A stretch of 64,000 nt of DNA from Pseudovibrio sp000156235. Its GTDB lineage: Bacteria; Pseudomonadota; Alphaproteobacteria; Rhizobiales; Stappiaceae. Positions 52,355 through 60,950 of this stretch are shown one piece after another. Both the position numbers and the translations under genes were made by a program. The notes under the pieces are model-generated. The model was not told where the DNA came from. It made no database searches and was given only the letters and a program-made list of their open reading frames with translations. The DNA lies in NCBI RefSeq assembly GCF_000156235.1, contig NZ_DS996820.1:3047-67046 (forward strand), in the 5' to 3' direction. The stretch's first letter is position 1, and every line of letters begins with the position of its first letter.

Positions 52355-52471
52355 CATAGATTTTTCATCGGATTTGGGCGTCTGGCGCGTAAGTGTCGGG
52401 CGCTTTTGGTGTTTATGCCCGTTGGTTTGTGGAGTTATGCCCTTAATGCGGGGTGCTGTGCGGGATTGGTT

Positions 52472-52541
52472 ATGAGCATATGTTCATTTCCTAACTTGTC
52501 AGCTTGGATTTAGAGGCGCACTATAATGAACATATGCTCAT
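52472..52541 (+). promoter_or_regulatory. Two mirror-image operators and -10 box of the DUF134 gene
   Basis: ATGAGCATATGTTCAT at 52472-52487 and its exact reverse complement ATGAACATATGCTCAT at 52526-52541 lie 54 bases apart. Each is itself nearly palindromic around CATATG. The second overlaps a perfect TATAAT (52522-52527). This geometry suggests repression of the following gene by its own product or a partner, with possible looping. Confidence 0.7.
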
Positions 52542-52558
52542 AATAAGGAGTGTTTGTT

Positions 52559-53005
52559 ATGCCACGACCAAGAAAACCACGCCGCATTCATGGAGCTTCG
52601 GGTGCTCAGTTCTTCAAGCCGCAGGGGGTGCCTTTGCGCCAGCTTCACGCTGCTGTGCTGAGTGAAGACGGGATGGAGGCGTTGCGGCTGGCAGATGCCG
52701 AAGGGCTGGAACATGCTGCAGCGGCGGATCTTATGGGGATTTCACGGCCTACATTTTCACGGCTGGTTTCTCACGCACGCACGGTGGTTGCCACAGCGCT
52801 GAGCGAGGGGCTGGCGCTGAAGATTGAGGGCGCTGCTGGTTCGGCCAAGGGATCCTGCAAGCCGGAGAGCGAGCTCAGTGACGAGGACTGTCAACGCATG
52901 CAACGCCGCCGTCGCCGCGGCTTCTGCGGGCATGCGAGCGTGATCTCTGAGGCGATTGTGCCGGATGAGGTGACGGAGGCTACTGAGGGCGCTGCGGAGG
53001 CTTAG
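52559..53005 (+). CDS. DUF134 family DNA-binding protein
   Basis: A 148-residue regulator of the DUF134 family. MPRPRKPRRI is the standard basic N terminus; the helix-turn-helix is EGLEHAAAADLMGISRPTFSRLV near residues 50-72. Two cysteines lie in SDEDCQRMQ and GFCGHA regions, which in relatives may bind metal. AAGGAG lies at good spacing before ATG 52559. Often paired with a dinitrogenase iron-molybdenum cofactor-type protein, absent here. Confidence 0.85.
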   Translation: MPRPRKPRRIHGASGAQFFKPQGVPLRQLHAAVLSEDGMEALRLADAEGLEHAAAADLMGISRPTFSRLVSHARTVVATALSEGLALKIEGAAGSAKGSCKPESELSDEDCQRMQRRRRRGFCGHASVISEAIVPDEVTEATEGAAEA

Positions 53006-53128
53006 GGCGGTTGTTGCTGAGGGTTCTGTTGGGCGTGTGGTGGCTGGGCTTTGGCGGTGAAGTGTTATTCCCGTTGGCCAGTGCAGTTATGCCCTCGCCT
53101 GTTGGCCTCATTTTCCCGATTTCTCAAT

Positions 53129-53169
53129 AAAAAACGCGGATTCCAGATTTTTCCGGAATCCGCGTTTTT
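53129..53169. terminator. Strong bidirectional terminator
   Basis: AAAAACGCGGATTCC pairs perfectly with GGAATCCGCGTTTTT around AGATTTTTCC. It can end both the DUF134 transcript and pheST, which converge here. Confidence 0.95.
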
Positions 53170-53197
53170 CATGTTTATCAGCGTTGTTCAGCGGGAG

Positions 53198-55621
53198 TTA
53201 TCCGCGCAGGGTACCGCCGGTAGCCTTTTGAACGGACGCAACAATCTTGTTTGAGACCGCCTCGATATCCTCATCGGTGAGGGTCTTCTTGGTCGGCTGC
53301 AGGGTTACATCGATCGCGAGAGAGCGCTGGCCTTCCGGCACGCCCTGCCCTTCGTAGATATCGAAGAGATTCACGTTTGTGATCAATGCTTTATCTGCAC
53401 CCTTAGCGGCTTTCAGCAGCTTTTCTACCGGGGTAGAGCTGTCTACCAGGAACGCAAAGTCCCGTTTTACCGGCATAAGATCAGCGGCATTCAGCGCACC
53501 CTTGGATTTGGTTGCTTTCTTCTTCGGCTGAGGCACAGCGTCGATGAAGACTTCAAATGCCACGAGCGGGCCTTCAATGTCCAATGCTTCCAAGGTCTTA
53601 GGGTGGATCTCACCGAAGTATGCCAGGGTGTTTTTCGGGCCCATTTTGAGGGCGCCGGAGCGGCCTGGGTGGTAGTAGGATGGGGCATCGGTGAAGACCA
53701 TCAGGTTGCCTACCTGTGCACCGATAGACTGCAGTACCGCACCCGCATCTGCCTTCGCGTCGAAAACATCAATGTTTTCAGCGTTTCCAGACCAGTGGCG
53801 ACCAGAACCGGTTGGTTTGGCGGTACCACGGCGGATGCCGGCGATGACCATCTTCTGGCCTTTTTCGCTATCGTTTTCAAAGACTTGACCGACTTCGAAC
53901 AGAGCGACGTCTGCGTAGCCGCGGTCGGCGTTGCGCTGAGCTGCGGTGAGCAGGCCAGGCAGCAGGGACGGACGCATGTCGGACATGTCGGATGAAATCG
54001 GATTTGCCAATGATAACACAGGGTTACCACCGCCGAAGTGTTCTGCGTGGGCTTTTGGAATGAAGGACCACAGAACGGCTTCGTCCATACCGCGTGCAGC
54101 GAGGGCGCGGCGGGCATTGGAGCGGCGGATTTGGCTAACAGTCAGAACCTTCTGAGAGACAGGCTCCATGCGCGGCAGGGTAGCAGTTGGCACTTTATCG
54201 ATGCCGACAATGCGCATAACCTCTTCTACCAAATCAGCTTTTCCGTGTACGTCCGGACGCCAGCTTGGAGGAGAAACCTTGACCACATCGCCGTTGCCAG
54301 CGACCCAGAAGCCCAGCAGGGAGAGGATAGCTTTGATCTCGCCGTGGGATACTTCCAGACCGGAGAGGCGCTTTACTTCGCTGAGTGGGAAGTCGATAAT
54401 GCGCTCTTCCTGAGGCACTTCTCCTACAACGTGGGTGTCGGATGCTTCGCCGCCGCCACAAAGGTCCATGACCATTTTGGTAGCAACTTCAAGGCCTTCC
54501 ACCATGTACGCAGGGTCTACACCGCGCTCGAAGCGGTAGCGTGCGTCGGTAGATACTCCCAGTTTACGACCGGAGCGGGCGATGTTGAGGGGATCCCACA
54601 GAGCGCTTTCGATCACCACATTGGCAGTGTTTTCGTCACAACCTGTTGATTCTCCACCCATAATTCCGCCGAGGGACTCCAGACCGTTGTCATCGGAGAT
54701 GACCACGACGCTCTCGTCTACGGAATAAGTTTTTCCGTCGAGGCCAACAAGTTCCTCGCCGGTTTTACCGTGACGGATGGTCAGGTTGCCGGAAACCTTA
54801 TCTGCATCAAAGACATGCAGCGGGCGGCCCTGATCGAAGGTCATATAGTTGGTGATGTCCACGAGGGCATTAATCGGGCGCAGACCGATAGCAACCAGAC
54901 GCTTCTGCATCCACTTTGGAGACGGGCCGTTTTTGATGCCACGGACCACACGGTAGCCAAATGCAGGGCAGTGTTCCGGGCTATCCCCTAGATCCAAAAC
55001 AACTTTTAGGTCGTTTGCGTTGCTATGTGCGTTGATTTGCGTTTTTTGCGGGGTTTTTAGCGTTCCTAAGCCGGAAGCAGCCAAATCACGCGCAATACCG
55101 AACACGCTTGCACAGTCGGAGCGGTTTGGAGTCAGACCGATTTCGATGACCGGATCATCCAGACCAGCATATTCAACATATGGAACGCCGACTGGTGCGT
55201 CTTCTGGCAGGTCGATGATGCCGTCGTGTTCGTCGGATAACTCCAGCTCGCGCTCGGAGGCCATCATGCCGTAGCTTTCTACGTCACGGATTTTACCGAC
55301 GGACAGGGTTACATCGAGACCAGGGACATAGTCGCCCGGTTTTGCGAAGACGCCAACCAGACCTTTGCGCGCGTTTGGTGCGCCGCAGACAACCTGCAGC
55401 GGATCACCTTCGCCGGTGTCCACTTTCAGCACGCGCAGACGGTCTGCATTTGGATGCTGTTCAGCTTCCAGAACGCGGGCAATCTTGAATGTGCCGAGGC
55501 GATCCGCTGGATTGGTGATTTCTTCCACTTCCAGCCCGATCAGCGTCAGGCGCTCAACAATTTCATCAAGGCTTGCATCGGTCTCAAGATGGTCCTTGAG
55601 CCAGGAAAGGGTGAATTTCAT
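53198..55621 (-). CDS. pheT: Phenylalanine-tRNA ligase beta subunit
   Basis: An 807-residue subunit of the (alpha-beta)2 synthetase charging tRNA-Phe. Order: tRNA-binding OB domain (residues 40-150), B3/B4 editing domain, B5 domain, catalytic-like core with LPRMEPVSQKVL, and C-terminal ferredoxin-fold anticodon-binding domain (PVKRDFAFLVD, ending GTLRG). Length is normal. pheS lies 27 bases upstream on the same strand. Confidence 0.98.
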   Translation of the reverse strand: MKFTLSWLKDHLETDASLDEIVERLTLIGLEVEEITNPADRLGTFKIARVLEAEQHPNADRLRVLKVDTGEGDPLQVVCGAPNARKGLVGVFAKPGDYVPGLDVTLSVGKIRDVESYGMMASERELELSDEHDGIIDLPEDAPVGVPYVEYAGLDDPVIEIGLTPNRSDCASVFGIARDLAASGLGTLKTPQKTQINAHSNANDLKVVLDLGDSPEHCPAFGYRVVRGIKNGPSPKWMQKRLVAIGLRPINALVDITNYMTFDQGRPLHVFDADKVSGNLTIRHGKTGEELVGLDGKTYSVDESVVVISDDNGLESLGGIMGGESTGCDENTANVVIESALWDPLNIARSGRKLGVSTDARYRFERGVDPAYMVEGLEVATKMVMDLCGGGEASDTHVVGEVPQEERIIDFPLSEVKRLSGLEVSHGEIKAILSLLGFWVAGNGDVVKVSPPSWRPDVHGKADLVEEVMRIVGIDKVPTATLPRMEPVSQKVLTVSQIRRSNARRALAARGMDEAVLWSFIPKAHAEHFGGGNPVLSLANPISSDMSDMRPSLLPGLLTAAQRNADRGYADVALFEVGQVFENDSEKGQKMVIAGIRRGTAKPTGSGRHWSGNAENIDVFDAKADAGAVLQSIGAQVGNLMVFTDAPSYYHPGRSGALKMGPKNTLAYFGEIHPKTLEALDIEGPLVAFEVFIDAVPQPKKKATKSKGALNAADLMPVKRDFAFLVDSSTPVEKLLKAAKGADKALITNVNLFDIYEGQGVPEGQRSLAIDVTLQPTKKTLTDEDIEAVSNKIVASVQKATGGTLRG

Positions 55622-55648
55622 TTTTCTGCTCTTTACGTTTGGACCAAA

Positions 55649-56731
55649 TTACTTGGAAAGACCGGCCATCAGGGATGGAATGTCCAGTGGGCGGAAGCCG
55701 TAGTGCTTAATCCAGCGGATGTCAGCATCGAAGAAGGCGCGCAGGTCGTTCATGCCGTATTTCAGCATGGCGAGGCGGTCAATACCGATGCCCCATGCGA
55801 AGCCCTGGTAGACATCCGGGTCCAGACCACAGTTGCGCAGAACGTTTGGATGCACCATGCCGCAGCCGAGGATTTCCATCCAGTCGTTACCGGTGCCGAT
55901 TTTTACTTCAGCGCCGGAGCGGTCGCACTTCACGTCCACTTCCATGGAAGGTTCGGTGAACGGGAAGAAGCTTGGGCGGAAGCGCAGCTCTACATCGTCC
56001 ACTTCGAAGAAGGACTTCAGGAACTCTTCCAATGTGCCTTTCAGGTGGCCGATATGCGTGGTCTTGTCGATCACGAGGCCTTCCATCTGGTGGAACATTG
56101 GTGTGTGGGTCTGGTCGCTGTCACAACGGTATGTGCGGCCCGGCATAATCACGCGGATTGGTGGCTGCTGGTTGCGCATGGTGCGGATCTGCACTGGGGA
56201 TGTGTGCGTGCGCAGCAGCATGCGTTCGCCGTCTTCCTTCTCGTTGAAGAAGAAGGTGTCATGCATTTCGCGTGCCGGGTGGCCTTCCGGGAAGTTCAGC
56301 GCGGTGAAGTTCAGCTCATCTGTCTCAACGTCCGGGCCTTCAGCCACGGAGAAGCCCATGTCGGCGAAGATGGCGATCAGCTCGTCAGTCACCTGAGAGA
56401 TCGGGTGGATGCGGCCTTCTTCTGCCGGTGTGGTGCGCAGTGGCTGGCTCACATCAACGGTTTCAGAGGCGAGGCGCGCGTTGAGTGCTTCTTCTTTCAG
56501 CACCTCTTTGCGGGCAGCGATCGCCTCACCCACGCGGTTTTTCAGGCCGTTGAGCGCTGGACCCATTTCCTTGCGCTCTTCCGGGGTCATCTTGCCAAGC
56601 GTTTTCATTTTTTCAGAAACGCTGCCCTTTTTGCCAAGGGCGGCAACGCGCACGTCTTCCAGTGCGGCTTCGGAGTCAGCACCGGCAATCGCGGTGTTAA
56701 TCTCGGCTTCGAGTGTTTCGAGGTCGGACAT
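55649..56731 (-). CDS. pheS: Phenylalanine-tRNA ligase alpha subunit
   Basis: A 360-residue catalytic subunit, class II aminoacyl-tRNA synthetase. Motif 2 lies in HTSPVQIRTM/GRTYRCDSDQTH and motif 3 in GFAWGIGIDRLAMLKYG near the C terminus. The N-terminal coiled coil (residues 1-90) binds tRNA. First gene of the pheST operon. Unlike the E. coli operon, no Phe-rich leader peptide was found in the 480 bases upstream. Confidence 0.98.
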   Translation of the reverse strand: MSDLETLEAEINTAIAGADSEAALEDVRVAALGKKGSVSEKMKTLGKMTPEERKEMGPALNGLKNRVGEAIAARKEVLKEEALNARLASETVDVSQPLRTTPAEEGRIHPISQVTDELIAIFADMGFSVAEGPDVETDELNFTALNFPEGHPAREMHDTFFFNEKEDGERMLLRTHTSPVQIRTMRNQQPPIRVIMPGRTYRCDSDQTHTPMFHQMEGLVIDKTTHIGHLKGTLEEFLKSFFEVDDVELRFRPSFFPFTEPSMEVDVKCDRSGAEVKIGTGNDWMEILGCGMVHPNVLRNCGLDPDVYQGFAWGIGIDRLAMLKYGMNDLRAFFDADIRWIKHYGFRPLDIPSLMAGLSK

Positions 56732-57218
56732 AATCCCTCAAGGGTTTGCATGTGCCAGCAGCTGCGCACAGTTCGAGTCACAGCCGGGCAGATAAAATTC
56801 GTGGAGGTCTTTTAACGAATGCGGGCAGCGCAATAAAGGGGCTGATTGATAATCAGGCTCTTAGATTTCCTCAATACTCCCGTTTTTCATCGGAATCTGA
56901 GGAATTCTGGCTCTTCGCATCGTTGAGGCGGCACGTGGGATGCCACGCCCTGCCCCGCTGCCTAAACGCTCATGGCTCAAGTGAGGGCGCACAAACGGCG
57001 AGCACAGTGGCTCTGCGGTGCGGTTCTCACTCGTATCAGGGAGCGTTAAGCCAAGCGCATAAATCGCCCACACGCCGGACCATCATGGACACGGGCGGTG
57101 ATCTTTTCAGCGATGTGCACGCGCAGCGGCATTGGGAATCCTTTGAGGATTGGTGGTGGTGCGCGGAGGGTAGCAGAAAAAGCTAAACTTGTTCAAGGTC
57201 GACCACCTCCTCTTTCAC
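56732..57218. other. pheS: Leader region of pheST
   Basis: About 490 bases without a gene. Reading toward pheS, TTCCTCA/TGAGGAA and CTGATT-ATC-AATCAG (56845-56860) form hairpins, the latter followed by CCCCTTTATT. They might form a weak attenuator, but I found no run of phenylalanine codons that would link them to tRNA-Phe charging. Confidence 0.4.
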
Positions 57219-58094
57219 TCAAGTCTTACGCCAAGCAAAAAATGCATCCATAAATTTGTACTCTAAACGCATGTTATGTAGCGCATTGCCAACAGGATCT
57301 GGAAGCTGGCCTTTCTCCTCCGTCTCAAAGCGTGCCCAGCTGAAAAGCGCGGCTGTCATTGCATAAGCCTCTGCAATCTCCAAAACCTCTGAGAAACAAC
57401 CAATACTTGCGCCACAGTGTTCAGACACATCATTCTGAATCGCATTATGGCGACCAATTACGATTTGCACCGTCGAAAGTATCTGACTAATTTCCTGATG
57501 TTTTTCTGGGTTTGTTGCAAGAGCAGCTCGCATTAGTTCAAGCTCTCTGTATGGAAGCTCCAGTTGGGCTATAGAAGCTCGCTCAAGTGTTTCAGGCGTG
57601 GCATCCGCAGTCCCGTGTTCATTTCCGCTGACCTCCCAAAGCCTTCCGTAAAATCCTGCAGCCAGCGAGAAGAAGTTGCATAAGCCTGACAATGCAAAAG
57701 ATATCATTGCCCGATCTGCTCCAGCAAGATCATCCAACCTTTTACGATCTGCCAGCTCTTGATTTGCCGCGATCGCTTCTGAACTTTTTCGATGAGTTTC
57801 AGCTATTTCCTCGGCACTTTTTCTTTGCTGCTTCATTTCGAGGAGCGTGGCTTCACTTAACTTAGAAGACTTATTCGCAGCAAACGCCGAGATGGCTGCG
57901 GCAACTGCCGCACCGAATGTACCGAATGCAGCTACAAACTCCACCCAAGTGAAATCCTTGAATGTCGCTTCGATTTGAATGGTATCATTCAGCAAGACGC
58001 CATTTAGTTGCGGGAAGCTTACAACAAAGATAAGTGCCAACCAAAAAATGAGCCCAGTGACAACTGTGAGCAAACCCCATGCAATGTATTTCAT
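57219..58094 (-). CDS. Hypothetical two-helix membrane protein with coiled coil
   Basis: A 291-residue protein. Two transmembrane helices (about residues 5-28 and 48-72) precede a coiled coil rich in Lys, Glu and Ala (residues 75-125) and a soluble helical domain (SFALSGLCNFFSLAAGFYG onward). No known domain recognised. The topology suggests a membrane-tethered cytoplasmic domain, as in some phage-defence or sensing proteins, but nothing else supports this. Independent promoter; ends near the pheST leader. Confidence 0.7.
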   Translation of the reverse strand: MKYIAWGLLTVVTGLIFWLALIFVVSFPQLNGVLLNDTIQIEATFKDFTWVEFVAAFGTFGAAVAAAISAFAANKSSKLSEATLLEMKQQRKSAEEIAETHRKSSEAIAANQELADRKRLDDLAGADRAMISFALSGLCNFFSLAAGFYGRLWEVSGNEHGTADATPETLERASIAQLELPYRELELMRAALATNPEKHQEISQILSTVQIVIGRHNAIQNDVSEHCGASIGCFSEVLEIAEAYAMTAALFSWARFETEEKGQLPDPVGNALHNMRLEYKFMDAFFAWRKT

Positions 58095-58257
58095 AACCAA
58101 CACCTAGCAGACAAATTCGCAGCATTTTCGGAGAGTTAGTATAACTAATTTGCAACTCGGTGATAGGAGTTTAGAGGCAAGAACTAAGTTTGCCCAACGA
58201 CACAGAGATTTGTCATTATCGAGCGTTCTTATCATTCGGCTGAGACCAGGGGTATGG

Positions 58258-59154
58258 ATCCCGGGTCTCAGCCCGGGATGACACCGGGAGGGGATGTGGG
58301 GCTTTCAGAGTCGCAGGTTCTGAGAGGAAGCATGGAATGTAAGGGCACTGTGATTTGAGGTGGGGTGGGGTTGGCTTTGCAGTGGCATTGATGAGAAGAG
58401 CGGTCGCCTCCGGTGTCATCCCGGCCAAAGAGCCGGGATCTATAACCACATGCGGTGTTGAGTAATGCAGGGAGGGAGACGGGATCTCCTGATCACCTCC
58501 CCTTTTCCTATTGCGAGCTTCATTTGATGATTGAAGGCGTCTGCTGAAATGGCAGATGCTGAGGAAGGTTGCGTCCTGTTGCTGCTGCCTGACGTTGCCC
58601 GCTGAGACTGGGGAGATGGATCCCGGGTCTGCGCCCGGGATGACACCGGGAGAGGATGTGCGGCTTTCAGGGTTGCAGGCTTTGAGGGGAAGCATGGGGT
58701 GTGAGGACGCTGTGGTTTGCGGTGGGGCTGGCTTTGCAGTGGAACTGATGAGCAGAGCGGTCGCCTCCGGTGTCATCCCGGCCAAGGAGCCGGGATCTAT
58801 AACCACATGCGGTGCTGAGTAATGCAGGGAGCGAGACGAAGCCTCTCGGTGCACCTCCTTTATTGCTAATGCGGACTTCATTTGATGACTGAAGGCGATT
58901 GTTGAAACGGCGGATGCTGAGGAAGGTTGTGCCCTGTTGCTGTTGCCTGACATTGCCCGCTGAGACCGGGGGTATGGGTCCCGGGTCTGCGCCCGGGATG
59001 ACACCGGGAGGGGATGTGGTTTTTAAGAGTTGCAGGCTCTGAGGGGAAGCATGGGGTGTGAGGGCACTGTGGCTTGAGGCGGGGCTGGCTTTACAGTGGC
59101 AATGATGAGCAGAGCGGTCACCTCTGGTGTCATCCCGGCCAAGGAGCCGGGATC
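58258..59154. repeat. Array of alternating palindromes, about 360-bp period
   Basis: Three tandem units (starting 58258, 58620, 58978). Each holds palindrome a, TCCCGGGTCT-GC-GCCCGGGATGACA, and about 155 bases later palindrome b, GTCATCCCGGCC-AAGGAGCCGGGATC (58415, 58772, 59129). The third unit is interrupted just after palindrome b by the GIY-YIG gene. Period 362 then 358 bases. Sequence between palindromes is highly conserved, so the array arose by recent duplication. Confidence 0.9.
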
Positions 59155-59163
59155 TATAACCAC

Positions 59164-59460
59164 TTACGTATGCTCAAAGTGCAATGAGAGTGACAAGTCT
59201 TCCCAATGAGGGTTCATCTCTTCGATGGCTTGAATTTTCCAGTCCCGTCGCCAGCGTTTTACCTGTTTTTCTTTGCGGATAGCCTCATGCGGTTCTTCGT
59301 AGAGCTCATAGTAAACAAGCTTGGAAACGCCATACTTTGCCGTAAAGCCGGAGTTCATCTTGGTCTTATGCTGATGCACACGCTCCGGCAGGTTATTGGT
59401 TACGCCCGTGTAGAGTGTCCCATGCTTTCGGCTCGCCAGAATGTACATGTAATAAGGCAT
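59164..59460 (-). CDS. GIY-YIG nuclease-domain protein
   Basis: A 98-residue sister of the gene at 50469. YYMYILASRKHGTLYTGVTN, Arg27 and the basic KRWRRDWKIQAIEEMN helix are shared. Its stop codon is 10 bases from palindrome b of the array, and its start is 71 bases from the next palindrome at 59531, almost the same geometry as the other gene. Predicted to nick or cut DNA. A role in spreading or processing the repeats is inferred from position only. Confidence 0.9.
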   Translation of the reverse strand: MPYYMYILASRKHGTLYTGVTNNLPERVHQHKTKMNSGFTAKYGVSKLVYYELYEEPHEAIRKEKQVKRWRRDWKIQAIEEMNPHWEDLSLSLHFEHT

Positions 59461-59530
59461 GCACTGAGTATGCAGTTGGCATTCCTTTGTCGCTACTGCG
59501 CAAACTTACCCGTTAATGCAGGGGGTATGG

Positions 59531-59697
59531 ATCCCGGCTCGGGGGCCGGGATGACACCGAGGGGAACCGTTTTGGGTTTTGGCGTGAGTGCTGTGCTTGG
59601 GGCACTTTCGGGTGTTTGTGGTGAGGGCTTTATTGATTGGCGAGTGTGGCGTTGGTGGAGAGGTGGAATGGGTCCCGGGTCTTCGCCCGGGATGACG
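59531..59697. repeat. Two further palindromes right of the GIY-YIG gene
   Basis: ATCCCGGCTCGGGGGCCGGGAT at 59531-59552 and a GTCCCGGGTC...CCCGGGATGACG element at 59672-59697 belong to the same family as the array on the other side of the gene. Confidence 0.85.
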
Positions 59698-59825
59698 CCG
59701 TGGGGGCGGCGTGTTCAAAACGTTGAAGGAAGTCTTTCACCCAACCGTTGCAGAAATGCATGAGTGGGGGAGGTTTTGGGTTTGGGCGTTGACAGGTTGT
59801 GGAGTTGTGTTTCACACTCATATGT

Positions 59826-59882
59826 GAGGTCCAAAACCTCTAAAGTCAGCGGTACCCGCTCCCGTAGTCTAGCGGTTTTTTT
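59826..59882 (+). promoter_or_regulatory. Dyad and attenuator ahead of right cassette
   Basis: GAGGT-CCAAA-ACCTC at 59826-59840, then seqA-like CCCGCTC at 59855-59861 forming the 5' arm of terminator CCGCT-CCCGTAGTCT-AGCGG (59856-59875), then seven T residues. All elements match the left copy, with the same spacing. A TTGACA hexamer at 59789-59794 may be the -35 of the promoter. Confidence 0.7.
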
Positions 59883-59896
59883 GTGCCTATCTTATA

Positions 59897-60049
59897 GTGC
59901 GCAAACCCTTTGCTATGAGCGGGAGGGCGGTGAATACAACACCTCCTTCGGGAGGGAATAAGCCCGCCTGTCTGACTCAGGTTTTTGGCCTCCCGCTCGC
60001 CAACGGGTCTCCAAATGCTCTTTGGTGCTGCGGTTCTTCAACACCCTAG
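59897..60049 (+). CDS. Leader ORF with self-complementary RNA segments, right copy
   Basis: A 50-codon frame from GTG 59897 (ATG at 59915) to TAG. It contains seqB-like GAGCGGGAGG at 59917-59926, a CCTCC-TTCG-GGAGG hairpin, and seqC-like CCTCCCGCTC at 59989-59998, an exact complement of seqB. seqB also pairs with seqA upstream. The encoded peptide begins VRKPFAMSGRA and ends CCGSSTP; it is conserved with the left copy up to LPLA. The next gene starts 18 bases later, so read-through or translation here may control it. Confidence 0.55.
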   Translation: MRKPFAMSGRAVNTTPPSGGNKPACLTQVFGLPLANGSPNALWCCGSSTP

Positions 60050-60066
60050 TCAGTAAGGGGATTGGA

Positions 60067-60339
60067 ATGGACGATACCGCCTGCGCGCAGAGCGCCACAA
60101 ATACTATCGACAATGAACTAGATGAAGTACTCATTGCTGTCTCTGACCTTGAGAATCTGGCTTATTTTCAGCAGCTTGTGCTGAGTGAGCGGATGAACCA
60201 GAGCAGCGAACGGGATGCTTTGTTCACTTTGCATTATGCCTTGCGAGACCGCCTGGAAGCGCTGAGAAAGACCTGTGGGGTTTTACAGCGGGTCGTCGAC
60301 CCACAGCCAATCAACACAACCTTGACGCTTCTTGAGTAA
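60067..60339 (+). CDS. Small helical protein of the inverted cassette, right copy
   Basis: 90 residues from ATG 60067 behind AAGGGGATT. MDDTACAQSATNTI at the start, then a helix IAVSDLENLAYFQQLVLSER and a second helix RDALFTLHYALRDRLEALRK. Two thirds identical by eye to the left copy. The end (PQPINTTLTLLE) is also similar. No known family. It is likely the effector of the cassette. Confidence 0.78.
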   Translation: MDDTACAQSATNTIDNELDEVLIAVSDLENLAYFQQLVLSERMNQSSERDALFTLHYALRDRLEALRKTCGVLQRVVDPQPINTTLTLLE

Positions 60340-60593
60340 CGGGTTGGGCGCGGGGCGCTGAGCCCCCTGCCCTGTTCGGCTGCGTTGGTGCGCCTTGCTT
60401 AGAGTTTATCTTCCCTGTTGAGGTGTGCCGTTTCACTGTGCCGGTGCTCACGCAGTGCTTTTGAAGCGCTGTGGGCGGTGCCTCGCAACCCTTTGTTCAG
60501 CCGCCCCGTGCATGTGGTCTGCTAGCGACCGGTGGTCCGCCTGTGCGTGCACCCTGCTGGCCTGCGGTGAGTAACGCACTCCGCAGGTCAGTG
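60340..60593. other. Downstream part of right cassette
   Basis: No gene on the plus strand. It contains GGGGC-GCTGA-GCCCC (60353-60367) and the strong hairpin CTGGCCTGCGG/CCGCAGGTCAG (60557-60591), conserved with the left copy. Confidence 0.6.
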
Positions 60594-60764
60594 TTATGCG
60601 CTGAAGAGGCAGAACAGTACGAAAAGGCCGGCCATGATGGAGGCCAGAGCGATGTAGTAAGGCCGTGCGCAGGCGCTGGCGTAGTTGGTGTAGTAATCTT
60701 CCAGCTGCTGGCGCGTTGGGTTCTTGGGGTGCTTTTCAGGTTCGCGAAGTGGAAAAATCAACAT
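60594..60764 (-). CDS. 56-residue C-terminal-anchored membrane protein
   Basis: Read on the minus strand from ATG 60764 to TAA 60594-60596. The N-terminal half is polar (EPEKHPKNPTRQQLEDYY) and the C-terminal half is a hydrophobic helix (ALASIMAGLFVLFCLF). Codon use is coding-like. Too small for many gene finders. No family recognised. Its 3' end adjoins the conserved hairpin of the right cassette. Confidence 0.7.
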   Translation of the reverse strand: MLIFPLREPEKHPKNPTRQQLEDYYTNYASACARPYYIALASIMAGLFVLFCLFSA

Positions 60765-60950
60765 TCTGGCTTCTTTTCATTGAGGAGAACTGCGTGGAGC
60801 AACCGCCTCTTCCAGGCCTAGTGTCGCTCCATTCTTTCTTTCTGCGTACTCTTGTCCGAGAACCGGCTTCCACTTCTCGGGAGTACGCACTATCTTTCCT
60901 CGTGTTCTTCCTGCCGAATAGCGGCCAAATTTCAAAAGCAGTTTTCAAAA

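Noticed and set aside
55454..56815. Long open frame (over 450 codons) antisense to pheS and the pheT start
   Set aside because: It lies opposite a certain essential gene, has no ribosome site and an amino acid composition typical of a complementary-strand shadow.
56732..57218. Phe-codon attenuator before pheST
   Set aside because: Hairpins exist but no short frame with clustered Phe codons was found.
60471..60821. 116-codon plus-strand frame through the cassette end
   Set aside because: It crosses the conserved hairpin and opposes the better-supported small membrane protein; its first part vaguely recalls ash-type frames, but evidence is too thin.
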